Below, piece after piece: positions 1-7,395 of a stretch of DNA of 33,619 nucleotides; the stretch's first letter is position 1; the number at the start of each line of letters is the position of its first letter. The stretch comes from Bacteroidales bacterium. Its GTDB lineage: Bacteria > Bacteroidota > Bacteroidia > Bacteroidales > ML635J-15. The notes beneath the pieces were generated by a model, which was given only the letters and a program-made list of their open reading frames with translations, was not told the origin of the DNA and made no database searches. The stretch covers positions 1 through 33,619 of the forward strand of contig JAFZLK010000018.1 of assembly GCA_017551515.1 (NCBI GenBank), read 5' to 3'. The translations under genes and the position numbers were made by a program.

Positions 1-77
1 GAAACTTTTGACCGCCATAATACAAATAAAAATCAATAACTTACAAGGATTTTAGGTCTCTTTTTGAGCATTAAGCC
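1..77. repeat. Left copy of 77-bp terminal inverted repeat
   Basis: Bases 1-77 are the exact reverse complement of 33486-33562. Identity stops at base 77/78 here and at 33485/33486 on the right. The right copy continues 57 bases further outward, so the true repeat is probably longer than 77 bp and runs off the left edge. It may be the end of an insertion sequence or other dispersed repeat, but no transposase is visible. The identity being exactly 77 bp and starting at base 1 also fits an assembler that breaks contigs at a 77-mer fork. Confidence 0.9.
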
Positions 78-85
78 CGAATTTT

Positions 86-107
86 AGTGTTTGGAAACAC
101 TTTTTTT
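86..107 (+). terminator. Possible intrinsic terminator beside the end repeat
   Basis: AGTGTT (86-91) pairs with AACACT (96-101) around the loop TGGA and is followed by a run of T to base 107. The stem is short and AT-rich. It would stop plus-strand transcription coming out of the element at the left edge. No gene in the window ends here on the plus strand. Confidence 0.4.
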
Positions 108-269
108 GTTGGTGTCCCCTAAACCACTCTCCGTCATCCGCAACCTTTAGCTCACGCAGCGTAGTAAGTAAAGCTGAACGAACAGCATAAGGTACGTTGC
201 TTGTGAGTTCGTTTGTGCGGTACCTTTAGCTCGACGCAGCCAATCTACTTAATAACAGTAAAATAGGAG

Positions 270-335
270 ATTGCGGATAGAAGTCTTCACAGCGCTCTCC
301 GTTCCGTATCGCGTGTTACGACTATCTTCCGCAAT
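270..335. repeat. Imperfect inverted repeat in the left spacer
   Basis: ATTGCGGA (270-277) pairs with TCCGCAAT (328-335). AGTC (282-285) pairs with GACT (320-323), leaving a 4-base internal mismatch on each side. The remaining spacer 78-490 has no credible gene. It holds two copies of an ACCTTTAGCTC motif (around 142 and 220), which recurs near 21197. This looks like degenerate repeat-derived DNA. Confidence 0.4.
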
Positions 336-490
336 GACGGTAAGGAATAAGCCCTATAAACCAAACGTCAACATAACTGATTGATATTATGCAATATAAC
401 GGCATTATTTAAATTTATAGCGGACACCAATATAAAATAATGATTGATAGTGTGTTTTTGTGACGATATGTTTAAGTTTTAGCAGAATTA

Positions 491-1345
491 TCAATAATTC
501 ACCTTCACGCTAACATTTCCTTGGTCTTCCTCTTCGCCGTCGTAATACACCTTAATGTTGTATTCGAAGTTCGAAAGACGGTCGTAATCGTCGGTTGTGT
601 AGGTGTATTTTATTATGGTGGTCGCCATTAAGTCAGCACCATCGTTATAAACCCTGTACCTGATTTCAGTTGGCATATATCTTGAAACCAGCCCCTTTGG
701 TGCTACCGTCAGAGCCTGTGGCAGATAACCTGACTCTTGGGCAAATGCAATGACATCAACATTTGGTCGGTCAACATCGCCGTACTTGTAGTCGATGCTG
801 TCGAACGAGAACGACTCGTCGCAAGATGGAGCAAATACCTTATTAATACAAACATTGCCACCATCCCAGATGTAGGTGTTGCCGCAGTCCATTTCGTTGA
901 TGCACTCGCTAACCTTTCCCGACTTGTACTTGTAGCGCTTTACAAAACTTTCGCCTTCGAATATGGCCTCCTCCTTTTTCACGCAGCTGTCGGCATCCAA
1001 TGTAAGTTCAAGCTTCCGCATTCCGCAGTCGCAGGTTATTGTGCCATCACGATAACTAACGGTAGATTCTATTGTCCACTCGTCATCGGTGCCTATGTTA
1101 CGATGAGTTATTGTCTTTATCAGTTGTCCGATTTCATCGTACTCGAATGTTACCTTGCTGTCAACCGCACCATCCTGATTTATTTCAAGGCTTTTCACAA
1201 GGAACGATGGTTCTTCGGGCACTTCCTCTACTATGCTGTCGGCTGCTTCGGCTTGCGGTTCGTCGGTTTTGTTTTCCTTAGAGCCTCCGCAGGAAGCAAA
1301 AAATGCTACAGCCAATACGATGGCAACGAGATACAACTTTTTCAT
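491..1345 (-). CDS. Lipoprotein, paralogue of the preceding gene
   Basis: A 284-residue protein with a lipoprotein signal peptide: a short basic start, a hydrophobic stretch (about 4-18), then the lipobox FASC with Cys19 as the predicted lipidated residue. An acidic linker (about 23-46) leads to a beta-rich domain with phrases such as FEYDEIGQL, recalling the YD-like beta repeats of Bacteroidota DUF4595-type lipoproteins. It lies 3 bp downstream of a homologous lipoprotein gene with the same layout, so the two are tandem duplicates in one operon. Likely attached to the cell envelope. I do not recognise a specific function; the DUF4595 comparison is from memory of the motif and uncertain. Confidence 0.85.
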   Translation of the reverse strand: MKKLYLVAIVLAVAFFASCGGSKENKTDEPQAEAADSIVEEVPEEPSFLVKSLEINQDGAVDSKVTFEYDEIGQLIKTITHRNIGTDDEWTIESTVSYRDGTITCDCGMRKLELTLDADSCVKKEEAIFEGESFVKRYKYKSGKVSECINEMDCGNTYIWDGGNVCINKVFAPSCDESFSFDSIDYKYGDVDRPNVDVIAFAQESGYLPQALTVAPKGLVSRYMPTEIRYRVYNDGADLMATTIIKYTYTTDDYDRLSNFEYNIKVYYDGEEEDQGNVSVKVNY

Positions 1346-1348
1346 TTC

Positions 1349-2194
1349 TTAGTAATTAAGTTTCAAAATGCAGATGGTAGAATCCTTTTCGATTTCGCCA
1401 TCGTAGTCGGTTTCGGTTTCGTCCTTGATTGTTATTTCGGTTATCCTGCCGGTTGCGTCATCGATTTTGTACTCGTAAGTAGTGTTCGACTCAGTTTCCC
1501 AACCATCGACTAAACCGCTGAAGTGCGACTTTGATGGAAGAAATTCCGATGTCAAATCCTTTCCAAACGATGAAATATCAGGTTCGGAATAATAGATTGT
1601 AAAGACATCGATTGTAAACGGATTTTTAATGTCTGTATATTCAAATTCCGTAGTCGATTGCGGTTCTTCCATGTCGTTGGTGTTGTAAACTATCGCATAT
1701 TCGGTCATGCAACCGTCTTTCCACTTGTATATAATGTCCTCACCTGTATAATAAGGATCGGCGAGTGATCCGAAATCGCGGGTCATCCAACTGAGCTTTT
1801 CTCCTTCGTAGTTGTACTTGATATTAATCTTGCCTTGATCGCCGTTATCGATGCAGCCGGTTGTTAACTTGCCATTGGAATACTTGTAGGTAATGGTCGC
1901 ATTTTCGGTTGCAACCTTGATTTCGTTGTCGGTATATGTTACGGAATATTCATCGTATTCGTCTTTCTGATTGATAAGGCGGCCCTTGTCATCGTACTTG
2001 AAGGTAATAGTACCAGCCGATTCTCCGTCATAAATTTTTTCTATGCTTTTGATAAGCGGAAGGGACTGTTCTTCTGCTGTTTGTTCGGTCTGTGCCGGTT
2101 CGTTTTCGTCTGTTGCCTTTTTGTCGGCTGATTTGTTGCACGACAGCAATATAAGCATTGCTGCAGCTGCTAATAATAAAATGTTCTTACTCAT
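1349..2194 (-). CDS. Lipoprotein with YD-like beta repeats
   Basis: A 281-residue protein whose signal peptide ends in the lipobox LLSC (Cys19). A Glu/Thr-rich linker follows (about 20-45), then repeated short beta strands including FKYDDKGRL near residue 66. Architecture and phrasing match the next gene (491-1345), for example LIKSIEKI against LVKSLEIN after the linker. The gene starts 14 bp after the methyltransferase stop and ends 3 bp before its paralogue, so it is an internal operon gene. Predicted to be lipid-anchored in the envelope. Function unknown; the tandem pair suggests duplication and divergence rather than decay, since both frames are intact. Confidence 0.85.
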   Translation of the reverse strand: MSKNILLLAAAAMLILLSCNKSADKKATDENEPAQTEQTAEEQSLPLIKSIEKIYDGESAGTITFKYDDKGRLINQKDEYDEYSVTYTDNEIKVATENATITYKYSNGKLTTGCIDNGDQGKINIKYNYEGEKLSWMTRDFGSLADPYYTGEDIIYKWKDGCMTEYAIVYNTNDMEEPQSTTEFEYTDIKNPFTIDVFTIYYSEPDISSFGKDLTSEFLPSKSHFSGLVDGWETESNTTYEYKIDDATGRITEITIKDETETDYDGEIEKDSTICILKLNY

Positions 2195-2208
2195 AATTAT
2201 AATTTATT

Positions 2209-2829
2209 TTACTTTGTTATCTTTTTGAGTGTCAATACCTGAACATACAAATCCTTAACAATGTTTTCTACTTGAAATCCACTATTCTCAAAATCCATAG
2301 AATTTCTTTTTATGGAATGAAACCCTGCTTCTTTGAAGGTTGCGTTAAATATTGCCCTTACTATCCAAGGAAATCGTGGGTCGCAAACATACAACATTCC
2401 ATCGGGTTTTAACACACGATAAACTTCCTCCCGAAATTTTCTTTGGTCGGCAAAATGATGATATGCCATGCAAGTCATAACAACATCCATAGAATTGTTT
2501 TCGTATGGTAGATTTGTACAATCTCCTTCCGTGAAATCAAAGTTAGGATTCTTTTCCTTTGCAACTTCAAGCATTTGTGGGCTTAAATCAATACCAAATC
2601 CCTTAATATTAGTCCTGTCGGAAATAAATTTAAGGACTGTGCCTGTTCCGCATCCAATGTCCAGAATTGAGTCTCCTTGCTTAATTTCCAATGTTTTGAT
2701 TAAATCGTCATAAAACCGAGCACTTTTTGTTCCCCGCCATCCTGAGTCATAATCGTTGGCATAATTGTCGAACTTCATACCTGCTTGACGATAAATGCAC
2801 ACGAATGGAGCATTCCCATCCGTATGCAT
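2209..2829 (-). CDS. Class I SAM-dependent methyltransferase
   Basis: A Rossmann-fold methyltransferase of up to 206 residues. Motif I is ILDIGCGTG (55-63), the acidic ribose-binding loop is GIDLS (79-83), GDCTNLP (102-108) is the adenine-contacting region, and VLKPDGML (139-146) is the post-motif III helix-strand. It resembles the Methyltransf_11/ubiE-like group; the substrate cannot be read from sequence. The start is uncertain: the longest frame begins at 2829, 12 bp after the LemA stop, but the family-like start MKFDNYANDYD lies at residue 18 (2778), giving a 189-residue protein. It is co-directional with LemA upstream and two lipoprotein genes downstream with small gaps, so probably co-transcribed. 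Confidence 0.9.
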   Translation of the reverse strand: MHTDGNAPFVCIYRQAGMKFDNYANDYDSGWRGTKSARFYDDLIKTLEIKQGDSILDIGCGTGTVLKFISDRTNIKGFGIDLSPQMLEVAKEKNPNFDFTEGDCTNLPYENNSMDVVMTCMAYHHFADQRKFREEVYRVLKPDGMLYVCDPRFPWIVRAIFNATFKEAGFHSIKRNSMDFENSGFQVENIVKDLYVQVLTLKKITK

Positions 2830-2841
2830 TGATTTTTGTTG

Positions 2842-3453
2842 TTAAAACTGTACCTTCGGTGCTTCCTGTGCTGCCTGGCTAGCTTCGAAGTAAGACCTTT
2901 CGCCGAATCCGAACATCTTTGCAACAAGGTTCTTCGGGAACTTTATCACAAGCACATTGTAATCCTGTACTGCTGCATTGAAAATTTCACGCTTTGCGGC
3001 AATTTCTGCTTCAATTTCCTTCAACTGGTCCATTAACTGAGTGAAATGAGCATCAGCCTTCAGTTCCGGATATGCCTCGCGTACTGCAAGCAAGCGACTC
3101 AAAGTGCTTGATACATTGTCCTGTGCTTCCTGGAACTTGGCAAACGATTCGTTGTCGAGTTCGTCAGCGTTGATGTTGATTGATGTAGCTGCACTGCGGG
3201 CTTCGATTACTGCCGTCAATGTTCCAGATTCGTGTGCTGCGTAACCCTTAACGGTTTCAACCAAGTTTGGAATGAGGTCGGCACGCTTCTGGTATGCTGC
3301 CTGAACATCAGCCCAAGGTTTCTTTACAGCCTGGTCAGCTTCTACAATCTTGTTGTACGAACGCCATACATAAATTCCACATATAAGGAGAATTACAAAT
3401 ATTACTCCACCAATTAATGTTGCACCTAAGCAACCGCTTCCGTCTTTTGCCAT
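2842..3453 (-). CDS. LemA family protein
   Basis: A 203-residue protein with one N-terminal transmembrane helix (about 11-30) followed by a long helical cytoplasmic or periplasmic domain. The LemA signatures are clear: YNKIVEADQAVKKPWADVQ just after the membrane segment, then QKRADLIPNLVETVKGYA, and near the C-terminus FNAAVQDYNVLVIKFP followed by AKMFGFGER. Length is normal for the family. Biochemical function is unknown; LemA proteins are often encoded beside TPM-domain membrane proteins, but no such partner is present here. It is the first gene of a four-gene minus-strand operon, preceded by a 200-base leader filled with repeats and a consensus-like promoter at 3661-3690. Confidence 0.93.
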   Translation of the reverse strand: MAKDGSGCLGATLIGGVIFVILLICGIYVWRSYNKIVEADQAVKKPWADVQAAYQKRADLIPNLVETVKGYAAHESGTLTAVIEARSAATSININADELDNESFAKFQEAQDNVSSTLSRLLAVREAYPELKADAHFTQLMDQLKEIEAEIAAKREIFNAAVQDYNVLVIKFPKNLVAKMFGFGERSYFEASQAAQEAPKVQF

Positions 3454-3463
3454 AATCTATAAG

Positions 3464-3602
3464 TTTTTAAGTTTCTAATTTCTAAGTTTCTATGTTTCTA
3501 TGGGCTAAAGCCCGTTTATAAGTTTCTAGGTTTAAAGTTGTTTGATATTGTTTATGGTTTGTTCGATGATTCGATGATTTGATAATTCATCTGAGCGTAG
3601 CG
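3464..3602 (-). repeat. Intergenic mini-hairpin repeat array (minus orientation)
   Basis: Read on the minus strand this is the same array type found between other genes: AGAAAC-rich spacers around tiny palindromes. Visible units are GGGCTAAAGCCC (3502-3513) and GCGTAGC (3595-3601). A region of TTCGATGAT repeats (about 3561-3580) is shared in type with spacers near 10770 and 33450. The array lies between the predicted LemA promoter and the LemA start codon, so it would be transcribed as the 5' leader. The rest of the 3454-3892 spacer has no gene. Confidence 0.75.
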
Positions 3603-3660
3603 AAAACATTTATGCATCTTGTCATCATTTCAACTTTCAACTTTCAAAGTTTATGAGTCG

Positions 3661-3690
3661 CAAAGGTAATATTATTTTTTGACCTCGCAA
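3661..3690 (-). promoter_or_regulatory. Predicted promoter of the LemA operon
   Basis: On the minus strand, TACCTTTG (complement of 3661-3668) matches the Bacteroidota -7 consensus TAnnTTTG. A TTG (complement of 3688-3690) lies 19 bp upstream in the -33 position. Transcription would begin around 3654, giving a leader of about 200 nt that carries the mini-hairpin array. Confidence 0.55.
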
Positions 3691-3775
3691 TTACAAGTTT
3701 CTTCTTTAATTCACGCAAGGCACTTTTGACATCTTGCTTCGTCTTACAACCTTTATTATGTCCACACCAAGTTTT

Positions 3776-3835
3776 ACGAAATCGGTCGCAAAGACACCAT
3801 TTTGGGTACACTTGCGACCGTTTTCATGCATAAAA
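3776..3835. repeat. 60-bp direct repeat, copy 1 (downstream of ATPase gene)
   Basis: Sixty bases identical to 5414-5473 in the same orientation. The repeat contains an inverted pair, CGGTCGCAA and TTGCGACCG, separated by 20 bases, so each copy can fold into a 9-bp stem. This copy begins 57 bases past the stop codon of the ATPase gene that the two copies bracket. Confidence 0.93.
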
Positions 3836-3892
3836 TCCAGAATTAAATTTTATTTAAATATTAATAATCAATGGTTTGTATTTTCAGACGTG

Positions 3893-5347
3893 CTAACAAA
3901 ACAATTGTTCCAATGTAAGTTCATTTTGAACACATTCGGAATGCTCGTTTCGCTCAAGTCCCTTTGTGGTTATCATTGTTACAATAATATTTTTATCAGT
4001 GCCTGTTGCCTCGATAAATGAGGAAATCTTGCGTTCAATATCGTCCTCGTCCTGTGCCGTCATGCAGTATGGCTTGCTGTAGAACTTCATTTCGCAGATA
4101 TTGATGGTTTTATCGGCTCGGTCAATCAGTAAATCTATTTGGGCAGAGCCATTTTCACCTTTGCCGAACCACGAGAAAACATTGGCGGTTATTCCAGAAA
4201 TGCCCAACGCGCTCTTTATCTGCTCGATATGATTCAGGCAAAGCATTTCAAAGGACAGCCCACTCCATGTGCTAAAGGTGTGGGAATTTTGACTGTTTGA
4301 CCAATAATTGGGATTATGTGCGCCTGCCTTTTGCATTACTTGAAAATAAAAAAGCGAGAACGAATCCACCAACTGGAACAATGTGGCAGAACTTTGACGA
4401 TTAGATAATTTTCTGCGCCCAGTCTTCTGTACCTCTGGCAAAAATGGTTCGTAACTCCGTATAAATCCGCAACTTTCCAACTCCTCCAACATCAAGGAAA
4501 ATTTCCCATTGTCGGGCAAATTAGTAATCTGCACAATTTCACGACGAGTCAATCCTTTGCCTTTGGTTGCCAATGCTGTTACAATCTTGATGTGGTTTGT
4601 GGCGTTCTTGTAAAGGGAATCGTATAGGCTTTGGAACTCATCGCGCAGTTCACCATCATCGGCAAAAAGAAGACGGTCAATGTTCTGTGCAATGCTTTCT
4701 CCCTTGTTCATCTTAGAAAGATAAAAAGGAACACCGCCCAATACCATATAACATTCCGCTATCTGCTTGGGCGACAAACGAAAACCTCTTGCCTTAAAAT
4801 ACATTTGGCACTCTCTGAGCGTAAAAGGTTTCAGCAGTATCTTATGCGTAACACGGTTATGCAATCCACCGCGATTCTTAATCAGATTGTTGATAATCCA
4901 TGATGTTGCACTACCGCACACTATGAGCTTTATGTCGTTGCGCCACGATGCCCACGAGTTCCAGAAATGCTCCAGACCGCTGATGAAGTTGGAGCGCGGT
5001 GTATCCATCCAAGGCATCTCGTCAATAAACACAATTTTCCGACCTCTGGGCAGCGACTCCAAATAAGTTTCCAATGCCACAAACGCTTCAAACCAAGTTT
5101 TCGCATGACGCACTTCGGGGCATTCTTTCCTAATCCCGCGCATAAAGTTCTCCAACTGGCTCCGCATACTGACATTGTTCATGCCAGCAACATAAAATGC
5201 ATAATTATCACCAATAACTTGCTGAATCAGACAAGTTTTGCCAACACGCCTTCGCCCATACACAGCAATAAATTCCGACTGATCCGAGTTAAGATAGTCG
5301 TTCAACTGCTGTTGTTCTTTTTCGCGCCCGATAAATAGTTTGTTCAT
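3893..5347 (-). CDS. AAA ATPase with C-terminal PD-(D/E)XK-like domain (DUF234 type)
   Basis: A 484-residue protein when started at 5347 (MNKLFIGREKEQQQL). The reading frame stays open up to 5449, but those extra codons run through the 60-bp repeat and the predicted promoter, so the internal start is preferred. Walker A is GRRRVGKT (31-38) and Walker B is IVFIDE (105-110). The middle contains a winged-helix-like segment. The C-terminus has a restriction-nuclease-like pattern with D405, E419 and K421 in QIDLLID...ICEMKF, as in archaeal/bacterial DEXX-box ATPases with DUF234. Role unknown; such proteins are suspected mobile or defence-related NTPases. It is transcribed alone and bracketed by perfect 60-bp direct repeats, suggesting acquisition as a unit. 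Confidence 0.9.
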   Translation of the reverse strand: MNKLFIGREKEQQQLNDYLNSDQSEFIAVYGRRRVGKTCLIQQVIGDNYAFYVAGMNNVSMRSQLENFMRGIRKECPEVRHAKTWFEAFVALETYLESLPRGRKIVFIDEMPWMDTPRSNFISGLEHFWNSWASWRNDIKLIVCGSATSWIINNLIKNRGGLHNRVTHKILLKPFTLRECQMYFKARGFRLSPKQIAECYMVLGGVPFYLSKMNKGESIAQNIDRLLFADDGELRDEFQSLYDSLYKNATNHIKIVTALATKGKGLTRREIVQITNLPDNGKFSLMLEELESCGFIRSYEPFLPEVQKTGRRKLSNRQSSATLFQLVDSFSLFYFQVMQKAGAHNPNYWSNSQNSHTFSTWSGLSFEMLCLNHIEQIKSALGISGITANVFSWFGKGENGSAQIDLLIDRADKTINICEMKFYSKPYCMTAQDEDDIERKISSFIEATGTDKNIIVTMITTKGLERNEHSECVQNELTLEQLFC

Positions 5348-5371
5348 GGCAAAATGTTTATTTTTCCACTG

Positions 5372-5402
5372 CAAAAATACTTTTTTGTTTTCTAATAACC
5401 AA
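5372..5402 (-). promoter_or_regulatory. Predicted promoter of the DUF234-type ATPase
   Basis: Minus-strand TATTTTTG (complement of 5372-5379) matches TAnnTTTG, with TTG (complement of 5400-5402) 20 bp upstream. It sits between the start codon at 5347 and the upstream 60-bp repeat, so the promoter travels inside the repeat-bounded segment. Confidence 0.5.
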
Positions 5403-5413
5403 CAAAAATTTGC

Positions 5414-5473
5414 ACGAAATCGGTCGCAAAGACACCATTTTGGGTACACTTGCGACCGTTTTCATGCATAAAA
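5414..5473. repeat. 60-bp direct repeat, copy 2 (upstream of ATPase gene)
   Basis: Identical to 3776-3835. It lies 66 bp upstream of the preferred ATPase start. It carries the same CGGTCGCAA / TTGCGACCG inverted pair. The distance between equivalent points of the two copies is 1638 bp, one gene plus its promoter. Confidence 0.93.
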
Positions 5474-5542
5474 ACAAAGATTTCCAAATCGGTATTTTTA
5501 CATAAATTACTAATAATCAATATATTACTACCTACATAAAAC

Positions 5543-5580
5543 TCAAAAAGTGCATTGTATTTTTACAATGCACTTTTTGA
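5543..5580 (-). terminator. Strong intrinsic terminator of the phospho-sugar mutase gene
   Basis: A perfect 17-bp stem (5543-5559 with 5564-5580) around a 4-base loop, 17 bp beyond the mutase stop codon. On the minus strand the 3' arm ends in CTTTTTGA and continues into T-rich sequence. The symmetric A/T arms could also work for plus-strand transcripts. Confidence 0.75.
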
Positions 5581-5597
5581 TGGCTATTTGACGTGAT

Positions 5598-7316
5598 TTA
5601 TTTAGTTATCGTTTCAATTATCTCGTTAATTCTTGCCTTCAGTTTTGCCTCGGTTGCCTCGTAGTCAGCAGCAGATTCGAGTTTGCCCTTTACACCTATA
5701 TAGAATTTAATCTTCGGTTCGGTGCCGGACGGGCGCACTGTAATCTTGCTTCCATCGGCAAGGTCGTACTGCAGTACATTCGACTTCGGCAGGGTGATGT
5801 CGTATCGCAGGTCGCTGATTTTGTCGTACGACTTGTGAACAAGGAAATCGTGAACCATCACTACCTGTACTCCACAGATTGATTCTGGCGGTGTACTTCT
5901 GAACTTCTCCATCATCGCTTCAATTTCCTGCATTCCGCTTTGTCCGGGTTTGGTGAGCGATTTCAGACCTTCAAGGTACATGCCGTACTTCATATAAATA
6001 TCAATGAGCAAATCCATGAGTGTTTTGCCTTCGGCTTTCATACGTGCAGCAGCCTCGCAAACGAGCATAGATGCGATTACAGCGTCCTTGTCGCGCACGC
6101 AGTCGCCAGCAAGGAAACCGTAGCTTTCCTCACCACCACCGATGAACTGCATCTTGCCGTAGTTCTTTTCAATTTCCTCAGCAATGTACTTGAAGCCAGT
6201 GAGCACATCCATACATTTTACGCCGTAGTCCTTGGCAATCTGTGGGATAAGTTCTGTGGTAACGATTGTCTTCACTATGAACTCTTTGCCTTTCAGACGG
6301 CCTTCGCGCTTGAAACTATCGAGCAGATAGTAAACAAGTATCGATGCGGTCTGGTTGCCGTTGAGAATGACATATTTTCCGTTGTGCTTTGTAACCACGC
6401 CAAGACGGTCGCTGTCGGGGTCGGTGCCGAAAACAATGTCGGCATTTATCTGCTCGGCCTTGCGGATTGCAAGCGTAAGGGCTTCGCGCTCTTCGGGGTT
6501 CGGGGACTTTACTGTCGGGAAATTGCCATCGGGAACAGCCTGCTCTTCCACAATGTTGACATCCTTGAATCCAATGCTATCCAATGCCTGTGGCAGAACG
6601 CTTATGCTCGAACCGTGAATCGGTGTATAGACGATTTTCAACGGAGTTTTGGCATTGTTTTCCACATTGTGGCACAACGATTTTAGTGTTTCGATGTACG
6701 CGTGGTCAACATTTGCGCCAATCTCCTCAACATTCTTCATTGCATCGTCAAACTTGATGTCTTCAACGGTGACCTTTCTCACATCCTCGATGATACCCTT
6801 GTCGTGCGGAGGGATAACCTGTCCGCCATCGCTCCAGTAAACCTTGTAGCCATTGTATTCCTTGGGGTTGTGCGATGCAGTGATTACTATGCCCGAGTTG
6901 CAATGCAGGTGACGGATTGCAAACGAGAGTTCGGGTGTGGGGCGTAACTTGTCGAACAGATACACATGTATTCCGTTTGCCGACAACACCGATGCGGTAA
7001 TCTTTGCAAACTCGCGGCTGTTGTTGCGGCTGTCGTGAGCGATTGCGCAACTGATGCCCTTCGACTTGTCGCAGTTTGCAAGCAGGTAGTTTGCAAGTCC
7101 TTGCGTTGCCATACCAACGGTGTAGCGGTTCATGCGGTTGGTTCCTGCACCCATAATTCCACGCAGACCGCCAGTGCCGAACTCCAAGTCCTTGTAGAAG
7201 CACTCGTTGAGTTGTTCGGGGTTATTTTCAATCATTTCGGCGACAGCCTTGCGGGTCTGCTCGTCGAAAACTTCGCTTGTCCAGTATTGGGCTTTCCTTA
7301 ATATTTCGCTGTCCAT
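5598..7316 (-). CDS. Phospho-sugar mutase (phosphoglucomutase/phosphomannomutase family)
   Basis: A 572-residue enzyme of the alpha-D-phosphohexomutase superfamily, which moves a phosphate between C1 and C6 (or C5) of a sugar through a phosphoserine. The four hallmark sites are intact: the catalytic loop TASHNPKEYNGYK with Ser148, the metal-binding loop GTDPDSDR (297-304), the sugar-specificity loop GGEESYG (394-400), and the phosphate-binding loop RPSGTEP (528-534). The N-terminal phrase FGTGGLRG (47-54) and the length match the long PGM/PMM type common in Bacteroidota. Glucose-1-phosphate is the likely substrate but mannose or pentose phosphates cannot be excluded. Cytoplasmic, central carbohydrate metabolism. 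Single-gene unit with its own promoter and a strong terminator. Confidence 0.95.
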   Translation of the reverse strand: MDSEILRKAQYWTSEVFDEQTRKAVAEMIENNPEQLNECFYKDLEFGTGGLRGIMGAGTNRMNRYTVGMATQGLANYLLANCDKSKGISCAIAHDSRNNSREFAKITASVLSANGIHVYLFDKLRPTPELSFAIRHLHCNSGIVITASHNPKEYNGYKVYWSDGGQVIPPHDKGIIEDVRKVTVEDIKFDDAMKNVEEIGANVDHAYIETLKSLCHNVENNAKTPLKIVYTPIHGSSISVLPQALDSIGFKDVNIVEEQAVPDGNFPTVKSPNPEEREALTLAIRKAEQINADIVFGTDPDSDRLGVVTKHNGKYVILNGNQTASILVYYLLDSFKREGRLKGKEFIVKTIVTTELIPQIAKDYGVKCMDVLTGFKYIAEEIEKNYGKMQFIGGGEESYGFLAGDCVRDKDAVIASMLVCEAAARMKAEGKTLMDLLIDIYMKYGMYLEGLKSLTKPGQSGMQEIEAMMEKFRSTPPESICGVQVVMVHDFLVHKSYDKISDLRYDITLPKSNVLQYDLADGSKITVRPSGTEPKIKFYIGVKGKLESAADYEATEAKLKARINEIIETITK

Positions 7317-7340
7317 TTTGCGTACTTTATTTTAAAAAGT

Positions 7341-7348
7341 CAAAGATA
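7341..7348 (-). promoter_or_regulatory. Predicted -7 box for the phospho-sugar mutase
   Basis: The complement reads TATCTTTG, a perfect TAnnTTTG, 24 bp before the start codon. No clear -33 TTG is visible at the expected distance. Confidence 0.45.
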
Positions 7349-7395
7349 ATGAATTATTGGATACGATGGCGTTTTTATGAAAAATGTTTTTAAAA

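Noticed and set aside
5348..5449. N-terminal extension of the DUF234-type ATPase to 5449
   Set aside because: It runs through the predicted promoter and the 60-bp repeat. The family-like start is at 5347.
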